Notes: a model not told the origin generated them from the letters alone. 64,000 nt of DNA from Candidatus Marithrix sp. (GCA_016744775.1 JADGDS010000005.1:169719-233718), one strand, 5' to 3'. Numbered from the stretch's first letter, positions 19,550-29,740 are shown. A program made the numbers and translations.

Positions 19550-20922
19550 GAATACTCTCAGTTCTGATTCCACTCTTTGTTATCATTATGGCAATTATAA
19601 TAAAAGATGTCATAGTCTCTTTACTATCTGGTATCTTTTTAGGTGAACTTGTTATTCACCACTTTAAGCCTCTTGAGGCTACACTAGCAGTGCTTGATGG
19701 GTTTGTAGCACTTTTTGCAGAGGAGTGGATTACTAAAACGGTTATCTTTGCTCTATTGGTTGGTGCTATTATCAAACTTATTAGTGATGTTGGAGGTGTT
19801 CAAGGATTTATTGCCTATCTTGATAGAAAACAGAAAAATATAGATTCAGCAAAAGGTGCCTTACTTTTAGCTTACATTTTAGGTGTGGTTATCTTTATCG
19901 GATCTTCCATTACAGCACTAATTGCTGGTACTGTAGCTAAACCTCTTTGTGATAAAAATGGGGTTAGTAGAGAAAAGTTAGCCTTTGTTTGTGACTCCAC
20001 CTCTGCTCCTATTTGTTCGCTCATTCCTTTTAATGCTTGGGGTGCTTTACTCTTAGGACTTATTATTACAGCGATTGACTCAAATATCATAGAGGGTGAA
20101 GCTATTTCTCTGCTTATAGAGTCAATCTTTTTTAATTTCTATTCACTTATAACCATCTTTTTGGTCTTAGCAGTTATCTTATTCAACATTAATATTGGTC
20201 CTATGGCTCATGCCAAAGCTCATACAATAGAGAAACAGACGCTACCAACAGAGCAGACAAGAAAATCTTCATTACTGATGGTACTGCCTATTATTGTTTT
20301 GATTGCTATGGTACCTATTTCACTATACTACACTGGCAATGGAGACATACTTCAAGGGAGTGGCTCTACCTCTATATTTTATGCTGTTATAACTACCCTA
20401 GTTTTCATCTATTTCTACTATGTAGTAGGTGGACATCTAAAACATAAAGCCTATATAAAATCACTCTATGCTGGTATATCAGAGATGATTCCCATTGTCA
20501 TTATATTATTACTGGCAATTTTCATCGGTAATGTGATTAAAGAGTTAGGAACAGCAAACTATCTAGTTGAACTTATGAATGGTAACATTTCACCTATATT
20601 TCTACCTGTTTTGGTATTTATAGTCTCTGCTCTAGCTTCATTATCCACAGGTACAAGCTGGGGAACTGTCTCTATTATGATGCCTATTGGTTTAGCTTTA
20701 GGAGCCACTTTTGACATCTACATACCTTTAATGATAGGTGCTGTTATCTCAGGAGGAGTTTTTGGTGATCATGTTTCTCCAATCTCTGACACCACTATTA
20801 TTTCATCAATGGCAAGTGGATGTGACCATATAGCTCATGTACGAACACAGATGCCTTATGCTCTTATATCTGCTGGATTGAGTTCAGTATTGTATTTAAT
20901 AATGGGCTGGGTAATTGTATGA
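19537..20922 (+). CDS. nhaC: Na+/H+ antiporter of the NhaC family, foreign-looking
   Basis: A 461-residue protein with about eleven membrane segments. NhaC-type motifs: FVCDSTSAPICSLIPFNAWG, STGTSWGTVSIMMPIG and GGVFGDHVSPISDTTIISS. It exchanges Na+ for H+ across the inner membrane. The start is GTG (19537); the ATG two bases earlier runs into a stop. Base use differs from its neighbours (more GAG, CTC and CTA, few of the local AAA/TTA runs), and it is bounded by proB fragments, which suggests recent acquisition; the sequence style recalls Campylobacterota. No usual ribosome-binding site is seen, so it may depend on the truncated proB leader. Confidence 0.88.
   Translation: MENIGILSVLIPLFVIIMAIIIKDVIVSLLSGIFLGELVIHHFKPLEATLAVLDGFVALFAEEWITKTVIFALLVGAIIKLISDVGGVQGFIAYLDRKQKNIDSAKGALLLAYILGVVIFIGSSITALIAGTVAKPLCDKNGVSREKLAFVCDSTSAPICSLIPFNAWGALLLGLIITAIDSNIIEGEAISLLIESIFFNFYSLITIFLVLAVILFNINIGPMAHAKAHTIEKQTLPTEQTRKSSLLMVLPIIVLIAMVPISLYYTGNGDILQGSGSTSIFYAVITTLVFIYFYYVVGGHLKHKAYIKSLYAGISEMIPIVIILLLAIFIGNVIKELGTANYLVELMNGNISPIFLPVLVFIVSALASLSTGTSWGTVSIMMPIGLALGATFDIYIPLMIGAVISGGVFGDHVSPISDTTIISSMASGCDHIAHVRTQMPYALISAGLSSVLYLIMGWVIV
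20906..20916. repeat. 11-bp direct repeat at right end of nhaC insert
   Basis: Second copy of GCTGGGTAATT, 1382 bp from the first, inside the last codons of nhaC. Confidence 0.55.
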
Positions 20923-20952
20923 ACAGTAAATATCTATAAACTCTATTATATT

Positions 20953-22071
20953 ATGATTCGTAAACAATTAAAAACTTCCAAACGTTGGGTAATTAAAATT
21001 GGCAGTGCATTATTAACTAATGATGGGCGTGGTTTAGATAAAGCGGCTATTGAAACTTGGGTGAAACAAATAGCTGTGTTACATCAGACTGGCGCAGAAG
21101 TCATATTAGTTTCATCTGGTGCTGTTGCAGAAGGCATGACGCGCTTAAATTGGACAAAACGCCCTAGTGCTTTACATTATTTGCAAGCGGCAGCCGCTGT
21201 TGGGCAAATGGGTATGGTACAAAATTATGAATCATGTTTTAAAAAATATTCTATAAATACCGCACAAATTTTATTAACTCATGATGATTTATCTAATAGA
21301 CAGCGATATTTAAATGCTCGCAGCACTTTACGCGCTTTATTAGATTTTAAAATTTTACCAATTATCAATGAAAATGATACAGTTACTACAGAAGAAATTC
21401 GTTTTGGAGATAATGACACCTTAGCCGCTTTAGTAGCCAACCTGATAGAAGCAGATATGTTAGTTCTATTAACAGATCAAAAAGGCTTATATGAATCAGA
21501 TCCACGTATAAATCCAAATGCAAAATTAATTCAACAAGCAGATGCGAATGATCCTAAATTAAACAATATGGCAAGTGCTACTGGAGGCAATTTAGGTAGT
21601 GGTGGCATGTTTACAAAACTAAGAGCGGCAAAATTAGCTGCTCGCTCAGGAGCAGCTACAGTAATTGCATCAGGGCGTGTACCAAATGTATTATCAAAAA
21701 TTTTTGAAGGAGAAGGAACATTATTACTTCCAAACCAAGCTCCAATTGCAGCACGTAAACAATGGCTAGCATCCCATTTAAAAATGAAAGGGCGTTTATA
21801 TTTAGATCAGGGAGCCGTAAAAGCAGTAAGTGAATCAGGTAAAAGTCTATTAGCAGTAGGTATCACCAAAGTAGAAGGTAAATTTTCACGAGGAGACATG
21901 GTAGCTTGTCTAACAGCAAATGGAGAAGAAATAGCCCGTGGTTTAATTAATTATAACCATAAAGAAACTCAAAAAATTTTAGGTAGTTCTAGTAATGAAA
22001 TAGAAAAAATATTAAACTATATTGACGAACCAGAAGTAATTCATAGAGATAATTTAGTTAAGATGGTTTAA
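20953..22071 (+). CDS. proB: Glutamate 5-kinase
   Basis: A 372-residue enzyme catalysing the first step of proline synthesis, phosphorylating glutamate with ATP. The amino-acid-kinase domain (about 1-255) shows [53 protein letters not shown] and [17 protein letters not shown]-terminal PUA domain (about 275-355) is present. The full-length, intact copy lies 30 bp after nhaC, while fragments of both its ends lie before nhaC. proA is not adjacent. Confidence 0.95.
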   Translation: MIRKQLKTSKRWVIKIGSALLTNDGRGLDKAAIETWVKQIAVLHQTGAEVILVSSGAVAEGMTRLNWTKRPSALHYLQAAAAVGQMGMVQNYESCFKKYSINTAQILLTHDDLSNRQRYLNARSTLRALLDFKILPIINENDTVTTEEIRFGDNDTLAALVANLIEADMLVLLTDQKGLYESDPRINPNAKLIQQADANDPKLNNMASATGGNLGSGGMFTKLRAAKLAARSGAATVIASGRVPNVLSKIFEGEGTLLLPNQAPIAARKQWLASHLKMKGRLYLDQGAVKAVSESGKSLLAVGITKVEGKFSRGDMVACLTANGEEIARGLINYNHKETQKILGSSSNEIEKILNYIDEPEVIHRDNLVKMV

Positions 22072-22135
22072 AATTAAACGATCAGATATTCGCCTTTATC
22101 AGTACTAAGAAAAACTGTTGAATTGGAGTTTAAAG

Positions 22136-22435
22136 ATGAAAAATGAAGATTTTAATGAATTACTAGCCAGTATCGAAGAAGCTGGAGAAATCATGCGTGG
22201 TGAAGCAGAAGCTTCGCGTATTCATAAATTTCCAGAACCCGATGTTAAGGCAATTCGTAAAGAAATAGGTTTTTCACAATCTAAATTTGCCGCTTTAGTT
22301 GGAGTCAGTATCCGTACTATCCAAAATTGGGAACAGGGTCATCGCCATCCAACAGGACCGGCAAGAGTCCTACTCAGGTTAGTGCAGTCTGATCCAGAAT
22401 CAGTGTTTAAAAATTTGCACATTAATCATGCTTAA
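22136..22435 (+). CDS. nadS: NadS-like helix-turn-helix regulator (orphan antitoxin type)
   Basis: A 99-residue protein whose Cro/C1-type HTH (about 45-95: RKEIGFSQSKFAALVGVSIRTIQNWEQGHRHPTGPARVLL) matches the NadS/HigA antitoxin style, as does the preceding EEAGEIMRGEAEASR. I chose the ATG at 22136, with GGAG 8 bases upstream, over the TTG at 22118. NadS genes normally follow a RelE-type toxin; only 64 bp separate this gene from proB and no toxin gene fits, so it is probably an orphan. Its 3' end overlaps pdxB by 14 bp, convergently. Confidence 0.8.
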   Translation: MKNEDFNELLASIEEAGEIMRGEAEASRIHKFPEPDVKAIRKEIGFSQSKFAALVGVSIRTIQNWEQGHRHPTGPARVLLRLVQSDPESVFKNLHINHA

Positions 22436-23504
22436 GCGGCTTATAACCCAATCCCTTAAAAGAACTTAGCAGTTGTGATGAAGCAGCCGCTAATTCAATT
22501 TCAATACAGCTAAATTCACGCCGTATCGGATAGTTTTTTCTTAATTTATCGAATTCACTGGTTCGACGGCGTAATTCTGCATCATCACGGCGAACGTCAT
22601 AAGTTGCCATTACAGCTGTATGTATATCTGAAACATATAAGTGGTTTGGGTTAGGGCTGGGCATATTTGCTTGCCAAACTGGTGGTTTTTGAAAGAAATT
22701 ACATGCTGCATTATAAAGCATTTCAGTTGCACGCACTTTACCATCAAAACTATAACCAGCAATATGCGGAGTAGCTAAAGCAGCTCTTTGCAATAAAGTT
22801 TGATTAATATTAGGTTCTGCTTGCCAAACGTCTAAAATTACTTGCATATTTGGACAAGCTGTTAAACGTTTTAATAAAGCGTTTTCATCTACCACATCTC
22901 CACGTGACGTATTAATGAAAATGACATCATTGCGTAATGAAGCTAAAAATTGTTCATTAACCAATTGATAAGTTGGATAATCTCCATCTTTAGATAAAGG
23001 CACATGAAAACTAATAATATCTGCTGCTAGTACATTTTCTAAATCATTTGTTTTACCTAATGGCGGATCATAGACAAAACAAGTCATACCTAAAGCAGTT
23101 AATTTCTTTAATACCCTAGAACCAACATTACCACAACCAATAATACCAACGCTTTTATCTGATAATTCAAAACCTTGCCGCTCAGCCATAATCAATAAAG
23201 CACTAACAACATATTCAGCCGCGCTAGTCGCATTACTTCCCGGCGCACTGATAAAACCAATCCCTTGTTGTTGCAAATAATTTAAATCAATATGATCTAA
23301 ACCAATAGTGGCAGTACCAACAAAACGTATTGAACTAGCTGCTAATAATTGAGCATTAACTTTAGTTACTGAGCGTACTAATAAGATTTCTGCATTACCC
23401 AAATCAGCGGCGGTTAAATCTCTGCCAACAAAAGTACGCACTTCGCCGAACTCAGCAAAAGCTTCATCGGCATATGGTATATTTTCATCTGCTATTATTT
23501 TCAT
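22422..23504 (-). CDS. pdxB: Erythronate-4-phosphate dehydrogenase
   Basis: A 360-residue D-2-hydroxyacid dehydrogenase of the PLP (vitamin B6) pathway, oxidising 4-phosphoerythronate with NAD. The PdxB opening MKIIADENIPYADEAF, the VGTATIGLDHID motif, the Rossmann GIIGCGNVGSRVLKKL, the catalytic Arg in FINTSRGDVVDE and the His in ATPHIAGYSFDGK are visible, with the extra C-terminal dimerisation domain that separates PdxB from other family members. Its start lies 20 bp inside the 3' end of the next gene on the same strand. Confidence 0.93.
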   Translation of the reverse strand: MKIIADENIPYADEAFAEFGEVRTFVGRDLTAADLGNAEILLVRSVTKVNAQLLAASSIRFVGTATIGLDHIDLNYLQQQGIGFISAPGSNATSAAEYVVSALLIMAERQGFELSDKSVGIIGCGNVGSRVLKKLTALGMTCFVYDPPLGKTNDLENVLAADIISFHVPLSKDGDYPTYQLVNEQFLASLRNDVIFINTSRGDVVDENALLKRLTACPNMQVILDVWQAEPNINQTLLQRAALATPHIAGYSFDGKVRATEMLYNAACNFFQKPPVWQANMPSPNPNHLYVSDIHTAVMATYDVRRDDAELRRRTSEFDKLRKNYPIRREFSCIEIELAAASSQLLSSFKGLGYKPLKHD

Positions 23505-24456
23505 ATATAGATATTAATTGTCCTCGATGATCAATATTTTTCTGAGCTAAAGTTTTGACATCCAATATTTGAAATCTTTTTTTACTTACCCAAATATGAT
23601 CAATATCAAATATTGGCAAAAACGCGGGCCATGTTCCACGCCAAATCATAGCCATTTTACTTGCTAAATAATAACCGCCTGCCATTGAATAATATGGATC
23701 AAAACCAATGCTACGACTTACTGCATTGAAGTCTCCGATTATAAAATCAACAGCTTGACCCTTTTTATCTTTGTCAATTACTATTTGTTGAATGTCTTTT
23801 AATAAAAATTTGCGCAATTGTCGTGGATTACTATTTCCATCTATTAATAATAATCTTAAATCTTTATTATTAACCGTAACTAATACTGAAAAGCCGACTC
23901 CATCGCGAATATTAATGAAATGCTCAAATTTTAATGGCCATGATGATATGATTGCTAATCCAGTATATGCTGTATCAAAGAATGTGAACATATTATTGCC
24001 AATTCCCTTTAGTTGCGTCAACCATGCTTGCACTTGAGGAGGATCAGTTAATATGGTAATATCAGGATTATGTTGATAAAGTTGATCGCGAATTGATGGC
24101 CATTCTCCCACTGTTTTTGGGTTTTTTAAATCTTGACCATAGATTTTTGCCAAACCAGCCCATTTAATATTCCAATGTAACAAGCTAATAGTTTGATTAG
24201 CAGCCGCTTGTACTTGAGAAGTATTTATTCCTATCATAGAAATAGTTCCCCAAATAGCCAAAACTAAGCCAATAAAACTTAAACTAAATCTTTTGGGTAA
24301 AGCAAATCCCTTGTGATATAAATCTACAACAATCGTCCATAAACCTAATGGTAATAATGGAATATACATAATAAATGCTAACACTATTGTTTGATCACGT
24401 AGAATGTGTCCAATTAGGGCTAAGAAAATTATTATTAATGTAATGATTGTTAGCAT
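23485..24456 (-). CDS. Membrane-anchored endonuclease/exonuclease/phosphatase-like protein
   Basis: A 323-residue protein with two or three N-terminal membrane segments (about 1-80) and an EEP-fold domain from about residue 95 (LLHWNIKW, then GDFNAVSRS and DIDHIWVS). These supply the Asn, Asp and Asp-His of the family. The usual LQE glutamate region reads TILTDPPQVQ, so a key acidic residue may be missing. I set the start at MLTIITL (24456); a longer frame would run through the tRNA gene. It overlaps pdxB by 20 bp. Substrate unknown. Confidence 0.7.
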   Translation of the reverse strand: MLTIITLIIIFLALIGHILRDQTIVLAFIMYIPLLPLGLWTIVVDLYHKGFALPKRFSLSFIGLVLAIWGTISMIGINTSQVQAAANQTISLLHWNIKWAGLAKIYGQDLKNPKTVGEWPSIRDQLYQHNPDITILTDPPQVQAWLTQLKGIGNNMFTFFDTAYTGLAIISSWPLKFEHFINIRDGVGFSVLVTVNNKDLRLLLIDGNSNPRQLRKFLLKDIQQIVIDKDKKGQAVDFIIGDFNAVSRSIGFDPYYSMAGGYYLASKMAMIWRGTWPAFLPIFDIDHIWVSKKRFQILDVKTLAQKNIDHRGQLISIYENNSR

Positions 24457-24509
24457 AAAATGCGATAAACTGATGGGTATCGAGGGGAAAAGGGAAGGGG
24501 AAAGAAAGT

Positions 24510-24600
24510 TGGCGGAGAGAGTGGGATTCGAACCCACGGAAGGATATTATCCTTCAACGGTTTTCAAGACCGCCGCCTTCAACCGCTCAGCCATCTCTCC
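24510..24600 (-). tRNA. tRNA-Ser(UGA)
   Basis: A 91-nt class II tRNA with encoded CCA. The acceptor stem GGAGAGA pairs with TCTCTCC, the anticodon loop reads CTTGAAA (anticodon TGA), a long variable arm (GGATAATATCC) is typical of serine tRNA, and the T-arm has GGTTCGAATCC. It sits just upstream of the nuclease-like gene, on the same strand. Confidence 0.96.
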
Positions 24601-24673
24601 AAGATTATTTTTCTATTATATTGTAAAATACTTTTGAATGCAAGCATTTTTTAATTAAGGGACCAAATCCATA

Positions 24674-25252
24674 ATGAAATTAACATTATTTAGTTATATT
24701 ATAATAATAAGTTTATTGAACGGATGTACTATAAATCCACCAATAATGCCAAAACCCATTACACCTTCAATTTCCACCCAAAAAGTTGATACAACTGAAG
24801 TTTTATATAAGCAAGCTGTAGATGCTTATGATGATGAAGATTTTGCGGCTGCTTTTAAATTGTTTCAACAAGCGGCTAAACAAGATCATATTAAAGCGCA
24901 GCTAAAACTTGCTAGTATGTATTATGATGGTAAGGGTGTTGATCGTAATTCTACTTTAAGCGCGTATTGGTATAAGCAAGCGGCTGAACAAGATGATATG
25001 GTAGCTCAATTTTTTCTTGCCGGTTTATATCGTTTCGGTAGCGGTGTTAATAAAGATATTGATAAAGCAATATATTGGTATTCAAAATCCGCTAAGCAGG
25101 GATATTTAGATGCTCAATTAGGTTTAGGTATGATGTATTACAACGGAATGGAGATTGCCAAAGATTTATCTAAAGCTAAACAATTATTATCGCTTGCTGC
25201 TAAACAGGGCAATGTAGATGCGAAAAAAGTCTTACAAAAAATTAATCAATAA
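24674..25252 (+). CDS. Sel1-repeat lipoprotein
   Basis: A 192-residue lipoprotein (signal peptide with lipobox SLLNGC) carrying about four Sel1-like repeats from residue 50, for example AAKQDHIKAQLKLASMYYDG and AAEQDDMVAQFFLAGLYRFG. Such solenoids mediate protein-protein contacts in the envelope. It ends 10 bp before the next gene and is probably co-transcribed with it. No enzymatic residues are seen. Confidence 0.85.
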   Translation: MKLTLFSYIIIISLLNGCTINPPIMPKPITPSISTQKVDTTEVLYKQAVDAYDDEDFAAAFKLFQQAAKQDHIKAQLKLASMYYDGKGVDRNSTLSAYWYKQAAEQDDMVAQFFLAGLYRFGSGVNKDIDKAIYWYSKSAKQGYLDAQLGLGMMYYNGMEIAKDLSKAKQLLSLAAKQGNVDAKKVLQKINQ

Positions 25253-25262
25253 AGAATATATA

Positions 25263-27014
25263 ATGAGTAAGAAAATATTTTTAATAATTATACTATTTTT
25301 TCCCTTTTATGTGCAAGGTTCAGATTTAAGAGAAAAAATTCCTACAAATGCACTTGCATATATGCGTATTCCTAATCCTTGGGCAATGTTTAGCTTACCT
25401 AAAGATACTGTATTAAAAGGTGCATTAGCAAATCAAGAGAATCTGAAACAGGTTCAAAAGTTAAAAACTGCTATATCTGCTAATCTTATAGAACAGCAGA
25501 AATTATTTCATCCTGCATTAACAATTTTAAATAATTATTTACAATCACCTATAGAATTAGTAGTTTTAACACTTGAAAATACGTCTCCTATACTTGCTAA
25601 TCTATTGTTATCAGCAAAATTAAATATTGATTCAATTGATGCAATGAATCAAGTATTGAAACAATTAGCTGCTAAAACACCTAAATTAACTATGGCGACT
25701 GAAGTATCAGCGGCTGGTGATGGTATTTTAATGATTAAAGGTATGCCACCGCTATTTCTTCATTATGATCTTAGTAGCAAAACTTTATATATCATGGTTG
25801 GAATGTCTGCTAATCAACTACAGTTAAAACAAGCTATATCAGCATTAACACCTATTAAAGAACACCCTATGTATGATATAGAAAATAGAATTGATAGTGG
25901 GCATAATGGTTATTTTACATGGATTAACTTACAAAATATCCTACCATTTGTTAAAATCGTAATGCCTCCAAAAAAAGCATTGCCATTAGAAAAATTAGGT
26001 ATATTCGATACTAAAGCTTTAGCATGGGGTTGGGGAGTTAGAGATAATAAAGCTCGTTTGACACTAATAATGGATATTCCAAAAGCCGGTTATCGTAAAT
26101 TATTACCTACAATTTCTAATAACTTTTCTGTAACTGCTGCCGGCAAACCTAGTACTGTTATATCTTTATCTTTGCCATTATTTGAATCTTTACAAGGGTT
26201 TGAACAAATTTTTACCAAAGAAACAGATGCTAAAACTCAAAAAAAATATCAAGATTTTAAACAACAATTTCAAACCGATATTGGGTTTTCCATTGAGGAT
26301 GCTTTACAAGCTTATGGTTCTGAAACGATATTTTTTACAGATGAGGTTGGACAATTTTTGGCGATTAAAGTTGGCGATCAAAACAAATTAGACCATATCC
26401 TGAAAATTTTTCAGGAGAAACATAAGTTATATTATGCAAAAAGAGACATTAACAATAAAACTTATCACCATCTAAAAACTCCTGTCTTAGCTTCATTTGA
26501 CAAAAAAGATACCCTCGAAGGTTTTATATTTGATAAATTATCAAAGTTAAAAACCCATTATTTTTGGACACAAGAAAATGATTATTTAGTCTTTGCTCAA
26601 ATACCGCAATTTTTGCGAGATAGACATCAATATAACACTCAAACGCAAATCAAAGATTGGCTAAAAAATGAGCAACATCAAAATAGTAAATCTTCTTTAT
26701 TTTTGGCATCAACTCAAATTAATGGTAGCCCTAGTATGATTTACCATGCTTATTTACAGATATTAAATATTATGTCAGATTTATATGATAGTGAAATCGA
26801 CTTATTTAATATGCCAACAGCTATGGAATTGAACTTGCCAAAGTATGGTACTTATGGATTTCAAATCGACTTTTCCGATTCTGGTTTCGGCGTTGAATTG
26901 ACTTTTGAAAATAATCCATTTGATTTTATGTTTACTTATGATATAAGTTATATGATAATGTTAGGTGTGGCTAGTGCTGTGATTACACCAGCTTTAATGA
27001 AAAAAATACGATAA
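25263..27014 (+). CDS. Exported protein of unknown function (DUF3352-like)
   Basis: A 583-residue protein beginning MSKKIFLIIILFFPFYVQGS, a signal peptide; I chose this ATG over an upstream frame because the signal peptide starts here. The mature N-terminus LREKIPTNALAYMRIPNP and the alternating beta/helical content recall DUF3352-type proteins, but I cannot confirm it. A hydrophobic C-terminal stretch (ISYMIMLGVASAVITPALMKK) could be a tail anchor. It forms a likely operon with the Sel1 lipoprotein, so it may work in the periplasm with it. Convergent with aroE. Confidence 0.65.
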   Translation: MSKKIFLIIILFFPFYVQGSDLREKIPTNALAYMRIPNPWAMFSLPKDTVLKGALANQENLKQVQKLKTAISANLIEQQKLFHPALTILNNYLQSPIELVVLTLENTSPILANLLLSAKLNIDSIDAMNQVLKQLAAKTPKLTMATEVSAAGDGILMIKGMPPLFLHYDLSSKTLYIMVGMSANQLQLKQAISALTPIKEHPMYDIENRIDSGHNGYFTWINLQNILPFVKIVMPPKKALPLEKLGIFDTKALAWGWGVRDNKARLTLIMDIPKAGYRKLLPTISNNFSVTAAGKPSTVISLSLPLFESLQGFEQIFTKETDAKTQKKYQDFKQQFQTDIGFSIEDALQAYGSETIFFTDEVGQFLAIKVGDQNKLDHILKIFQEKHKLYYAKRDINNKTYHHLKTPVLASFDKKDTLEGFIFDKLSKLKTHYFWTQENDYLVFAQIPQFLRDRHQYNTQTQIKDWLKNEQHQNSKSSLFLASTQINGSPSMIYHAYLQILNIMSDLYDSEIDLFNMPTAMELNLPKYGTYGFQIDFSDSGFGVELTFENNPFDFMFTYDISYMIMLGVASAVITPALMKKIR

Positions 27015-27022
27015 TAACATTA

Positions 27023-27099
27023 AGCCCCCTAACCCCCTAAAGGGGGGATTATCAAATACATAAAGCAATACATCCCCCCCTTTAGGGGGTTGGGGGGCT
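27023..27099. repeat. Long inverted repeat, CCCCCTAA/TTAGGGGG family
   Basis: Arms 27023-27049 and 27072-27099 are near-perfect reverse complements rich in CCCCCTAACCCCCTAAAGG. It lies between convergent genes and may terminate both, but the second arm also supplies the last five codons and stop of aroE. Confidence 0.85.
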
Positions 27100-27906
27100 C
27101 TGTAATTGCTTAATAACTGGCTGTGTATCAGGCTTTACGCCACGCCATAAATAAAATGATTCTGCCGCTTGTTCAACTAACATTCCTAATCCATCTAATA
27201 CTTTAATTGCTCCTTGTTGTTGTGCCCATTGCATAAATAAGGTGGCGGTTTTAGCATACATCATGTCGTAACACCAAGCCCCTTCTGCTAATAAGCCATC
27301 TGGCAAAGGTGGTAATTTTCCTTGTAAACTCGCTGAGGTGCCATTTATTACCAAGTCAAAGCTTTGATTTTTTAATCCCTCATAAGATGAGGCAATAATA
27401 TTATTATCAAATAGTTGAGCTAATTGCTCGGCTTTAGCAACTGTTCGATTTGCGATTACACATTGAGCTGGTTTTGCCGCTAATATTGGTTCTAATACAC
27501 CTCGAACTGCACCGCCTGCGCCTAGTATTAAAACGCGCTGTTCTGCAATTTTTGCCTTATGATTTATAGTCAAATCGCGTACTAAGCCGATACCATCAGT
27601 ATTATCACCTATTAAATTTCCTTGTTGATCAAAGTATATTGTATTTACAGCCCCTGCTTTTTCAGCGCGTTTATTACGAATATCTACTAATTCCCAAGCT
27701 TGTTCTTTAAAAGGTACGGTTATATTTAAGCCTTTGCCGCCATTTTTTTTAAACTCAGTTACTGATTCTTTGAAATTATTTACAAGTAAAGCATCATATT
27801 GTATATTTTGTCCAGTTTGCTTGGCAAAAGCTGTGTGAATAATAGGTGATTTACTGTGAGCGATGGGATTACCCATAACTGCATAGTGGTCAAGTTTCAA
27901 ACTCAT
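27082..27906 (-). CDS. aroE: Shikimate dehydrogenase
   Basis: A 274-residue NADPH-dependent enzyme of the shikimate pathway. The substrate-binding GNPIAHSKSPIIHTAF, the catalytic Lys in GLNITVPFKEQA, Asp in GDNTDGIGLVRDL, and the Rossmann LILGAGGAVRGVLEP are all present. I chose the ATG at 27906 over a TTG two codons earlier. The final residues SPPTP and the stop are encoded by the palindromic element at 27072-27099, so an ancestral C-terminus was probably replaced without obvious harm. Divergent from fabA with an 83-bp gap. Confidence 0.93.
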   Translation of the reverse strand: MSLKLDHYAVMGNPIAHSKSPIIHTAFAKQTGQNIQYDALLVNNFKESVTEFKKNGGKGLNITVPFKEQAWELVDIRNKRAEKAGAVNTIYFDQQGNLIGDNTDGIGLVRDLTINHKAKIAEQRVLILGAGGAVRGVLEPILAAKPAQCVIANRTVAKAEQLAQLFDNNIIASSYEGLKNQSFDLVINGTSASLQGKLPPLPDGLLAEGAWCYDMMYAKTATLFMQWAQQQGAIKVLDGLGMLVEQAAESFYLWRGVKPDTQPVIKQLQSPPTP

Positions 27907-27989
27907 AATCAATGTTACCCTTGAAATATATCGTTATATCGCAAAATTCTTTATTTTTAATGCCCCTTTATCTAAATATATTATATATT

Positions 27990-28505
27990 ATGGAAAGACA
28001 AAATAGTTTCAGCTATGAAGAATTATTACAATGTGGTCGCGGCGAGATGTTTGGACCGGGTAATGCTCAATTACCTATGCCTCCAATGTTGATGTTTGAT
28101 CGCATTGTGAGTATCACTGAAAAAGGTGGCAGCGCAGATAAAGGTCAGATTATTGCCGAATTAGATATAACACCTGAACTCTGGTTTTTTGATTGTCATT
28201 TTCCCGGTGATCCTGTAATGCCCGGTTGCTTAGGTTTAGATGCAATGTGGCAATTAATTGGATTCTATTTAGGCTGGTTAGGTGGTCCGGGACGGGGACG
28301 GGCATTAGGTTCTCGTGAAGTTAAATTTACTGGACAAGTAACACCTAAAAATAATAAAGTAATATATCGTATTGATATGAAAAGAGTTATCATGCGCAAA
28401 TTGGTAATGGGTATTGGTAATGGAACGATGGAAGTTGATGGACGAGAAATTTACGCTGCCAAAGATTTACGTGTAGGTTTATTCACATCCACTGAGAATT
28501 TTTAA
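27990..28505 (+). CDS. fabA: 3-hydroxydecanoyl-ACP dehydratase/isomerase
   Basis: A 171-residue enzyme that dehydrates beta-hydroxydecanoyl-ACP and isomerises the double bond, committing carbon to unsaturated fatty acids. The active-site His is in [21 protein letters not shown] chose [13 protein letters not shown] (27990) over a frame reaching 27912, because this gives the exact family length. fabB follows after 12 bases, the classic pair. Confidence 0.95.
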   Translation: MERQNSFSYEELLQCGRGEMFGPGNAQLPMPPMLMFDRIVSITEKGGSADKGQIIAELDITPELWFFDCHFPGDPVMPGCLGLDAMWQLIGFYLGWLGGPGRGRALGSREVKFTGQVTPKNNKVIYRIDMKRVIMRKLVMGIGNGTMEVDGREIYAAKDLRVGLFTSTENF

Positions 28506-28517
28506 GAGGTTAAGAAG

Positions 28518-29735
28518 GTGAAACGTGTTGTAATTACAGGACTTGGAATTGTATGTAGTATTGGCAATAACAAGCAGGAAGTTTTAGAATCTTTGCGTCA
28601 AGGGCGTTCAGGTATTAAGTTTAATCAAGAGTATGCTGATTTAGGTTTTCGTTCTCATATTGATGGTAACATAGACATTGATCTGAAAGAGTTAATTCAT
28701 AGAAAAATCAAGCGTTTTATGGGAGATGCAGCGGCTTATAATTATATTGCTATGCGCGATGCAATTAGTGACGCTGATCTTTCTGATAATGATGTTTCTA
28801 ACCCACGTACTGGTTTAATTACTGGTTCAGGTGGTGCTTCTTCTGCTAATATTGTAGATGCAGCCGATTTGTTACGTCAAAAGGGTTTAAGAAAAGTAGG
28901 GCCTTATATGGTACCTCGTACTATGGGTAGTACTACTTCTGCTTGTTTGGCAACTCCTTTTAAAATCAAAGGTGTAAATTATTCTATCAGCTCTGCTTGT
29001 TCTACTAGTGCCCATTGTATCGGTAATGCTTATGAACAAATTCAAATGGGTAAACAAGATATTGTTTTTGCTGGTGGTGGTGAGGAGATACATTGGAGTT
29101 TAAGTGTGCTTTTTGACGCTATGGGAGCCTTATCATCTAAGTATAATGATACTCCTGAAACCGCTTCACGCCCTTATGATGCTACTCGTGACGGATTTGT
29201 CATTTCCGGTGGCGGAGGTATCGTAGTTTTAGAAGAGTTAGACCATGCTTTAGCGCGAGGTGCCAAAATTTATGCTGAAGTGGTTGGTTATGGGGCTACT
29301 TCTGATGGTTATGATATGGTACAACCATCTGGAGAAGGAGCAGTTCGTTGTATGCAGCAAGCTTTAGCAACTGTAGATGCTCCAATTGATTATTTAAATA
29401 CTCATGGAACTAGTACACCTGTCGGTGATATAAGAGAATTAGAAGCAATTAAACAGACTTTTACTGATAAGGTTCCATATATTAGTGCGACTAAGTCTTT
29501 AACTGGTCATGCTTTAGGAGCTGCTGGAGTTAATGAAGCTATTTATAGCTTATTAATGATGGAAAATAATTTTGTAGCGGCATCTGCTAATATTTCAGAA
29601 TTAGATCCAGAAGCGGAAGGAATGCCAATTGTACGTGAACGTATGGATGATGTTACACTGAATACTATAATGTCTAATAGCTTTGGTTTTGGTGGTACTA
29701 ATGCTAGTTTGATTATGCAAAAATATTCTGCTTAG
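28518..29735 (+). CDS. fabB: 3-oxoacyl-ACP synthase I
   Basis: A 405-residue beta-ketoacyl-ACP synthase that elongates the cis-unsaturated intermediate made by FabA. The catalytic triad is visible: Cys in [10 protein letters not shown], His in [11 protein letters not shown] and His in [15 protein letters not shown]. The start is GTG at 28518 with AAGAGGTTAAGAAG upstream. It is followed by a GTTGGGC hairpin. Confidence 0.95.
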   Translation: MKRVVITGLGIVCSIGNNKQEVLESLRQGRSGIKFNQEYADLGFRSHIDGNIDIDLKELIHRKIKRFMGDAAAYNYIAMRDAISDADLSDNDVSNPRTGLITGSGGASSANIVDAADLLRQKGLRKVGPYMVPRTMGSTTSACLATPFKIKGVNYSISSACSTSAHCIGNAYEQIQMGKQDIVFAGGGEEIHWSLSVLFDAMGALSSKYNDTPETASRPYDATRDGFVISGGGGIVVLEELDHALARGAKIYAEVVGYGATSDGYDMVQPSGEGAVRCMQQALATVDAPIDYLNTHGTSTPVGDIRELEAIKQTFTDKVPYISATKSLTGHALGAAGVNEAIYSLLMMENNFVAASANISELDPEAEGMPIVRERMDDVTLNTIMSNSFGFGGTNASLIMQKYSA

Positions 29736-29740
29736 AATAA

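Noticed and set aside
22072..22135. Remnant of a RelE-type toxin before nadS
   Set aside because: Only 64 bp are available and no frame gives a recognisable toxin end.
24457..24537. N-terminal extension of the nuclease-like protein
   Set aside because: It would be encoded by the tRNA-Ser gene; the Met at 24456 begins a normal membrane segment.
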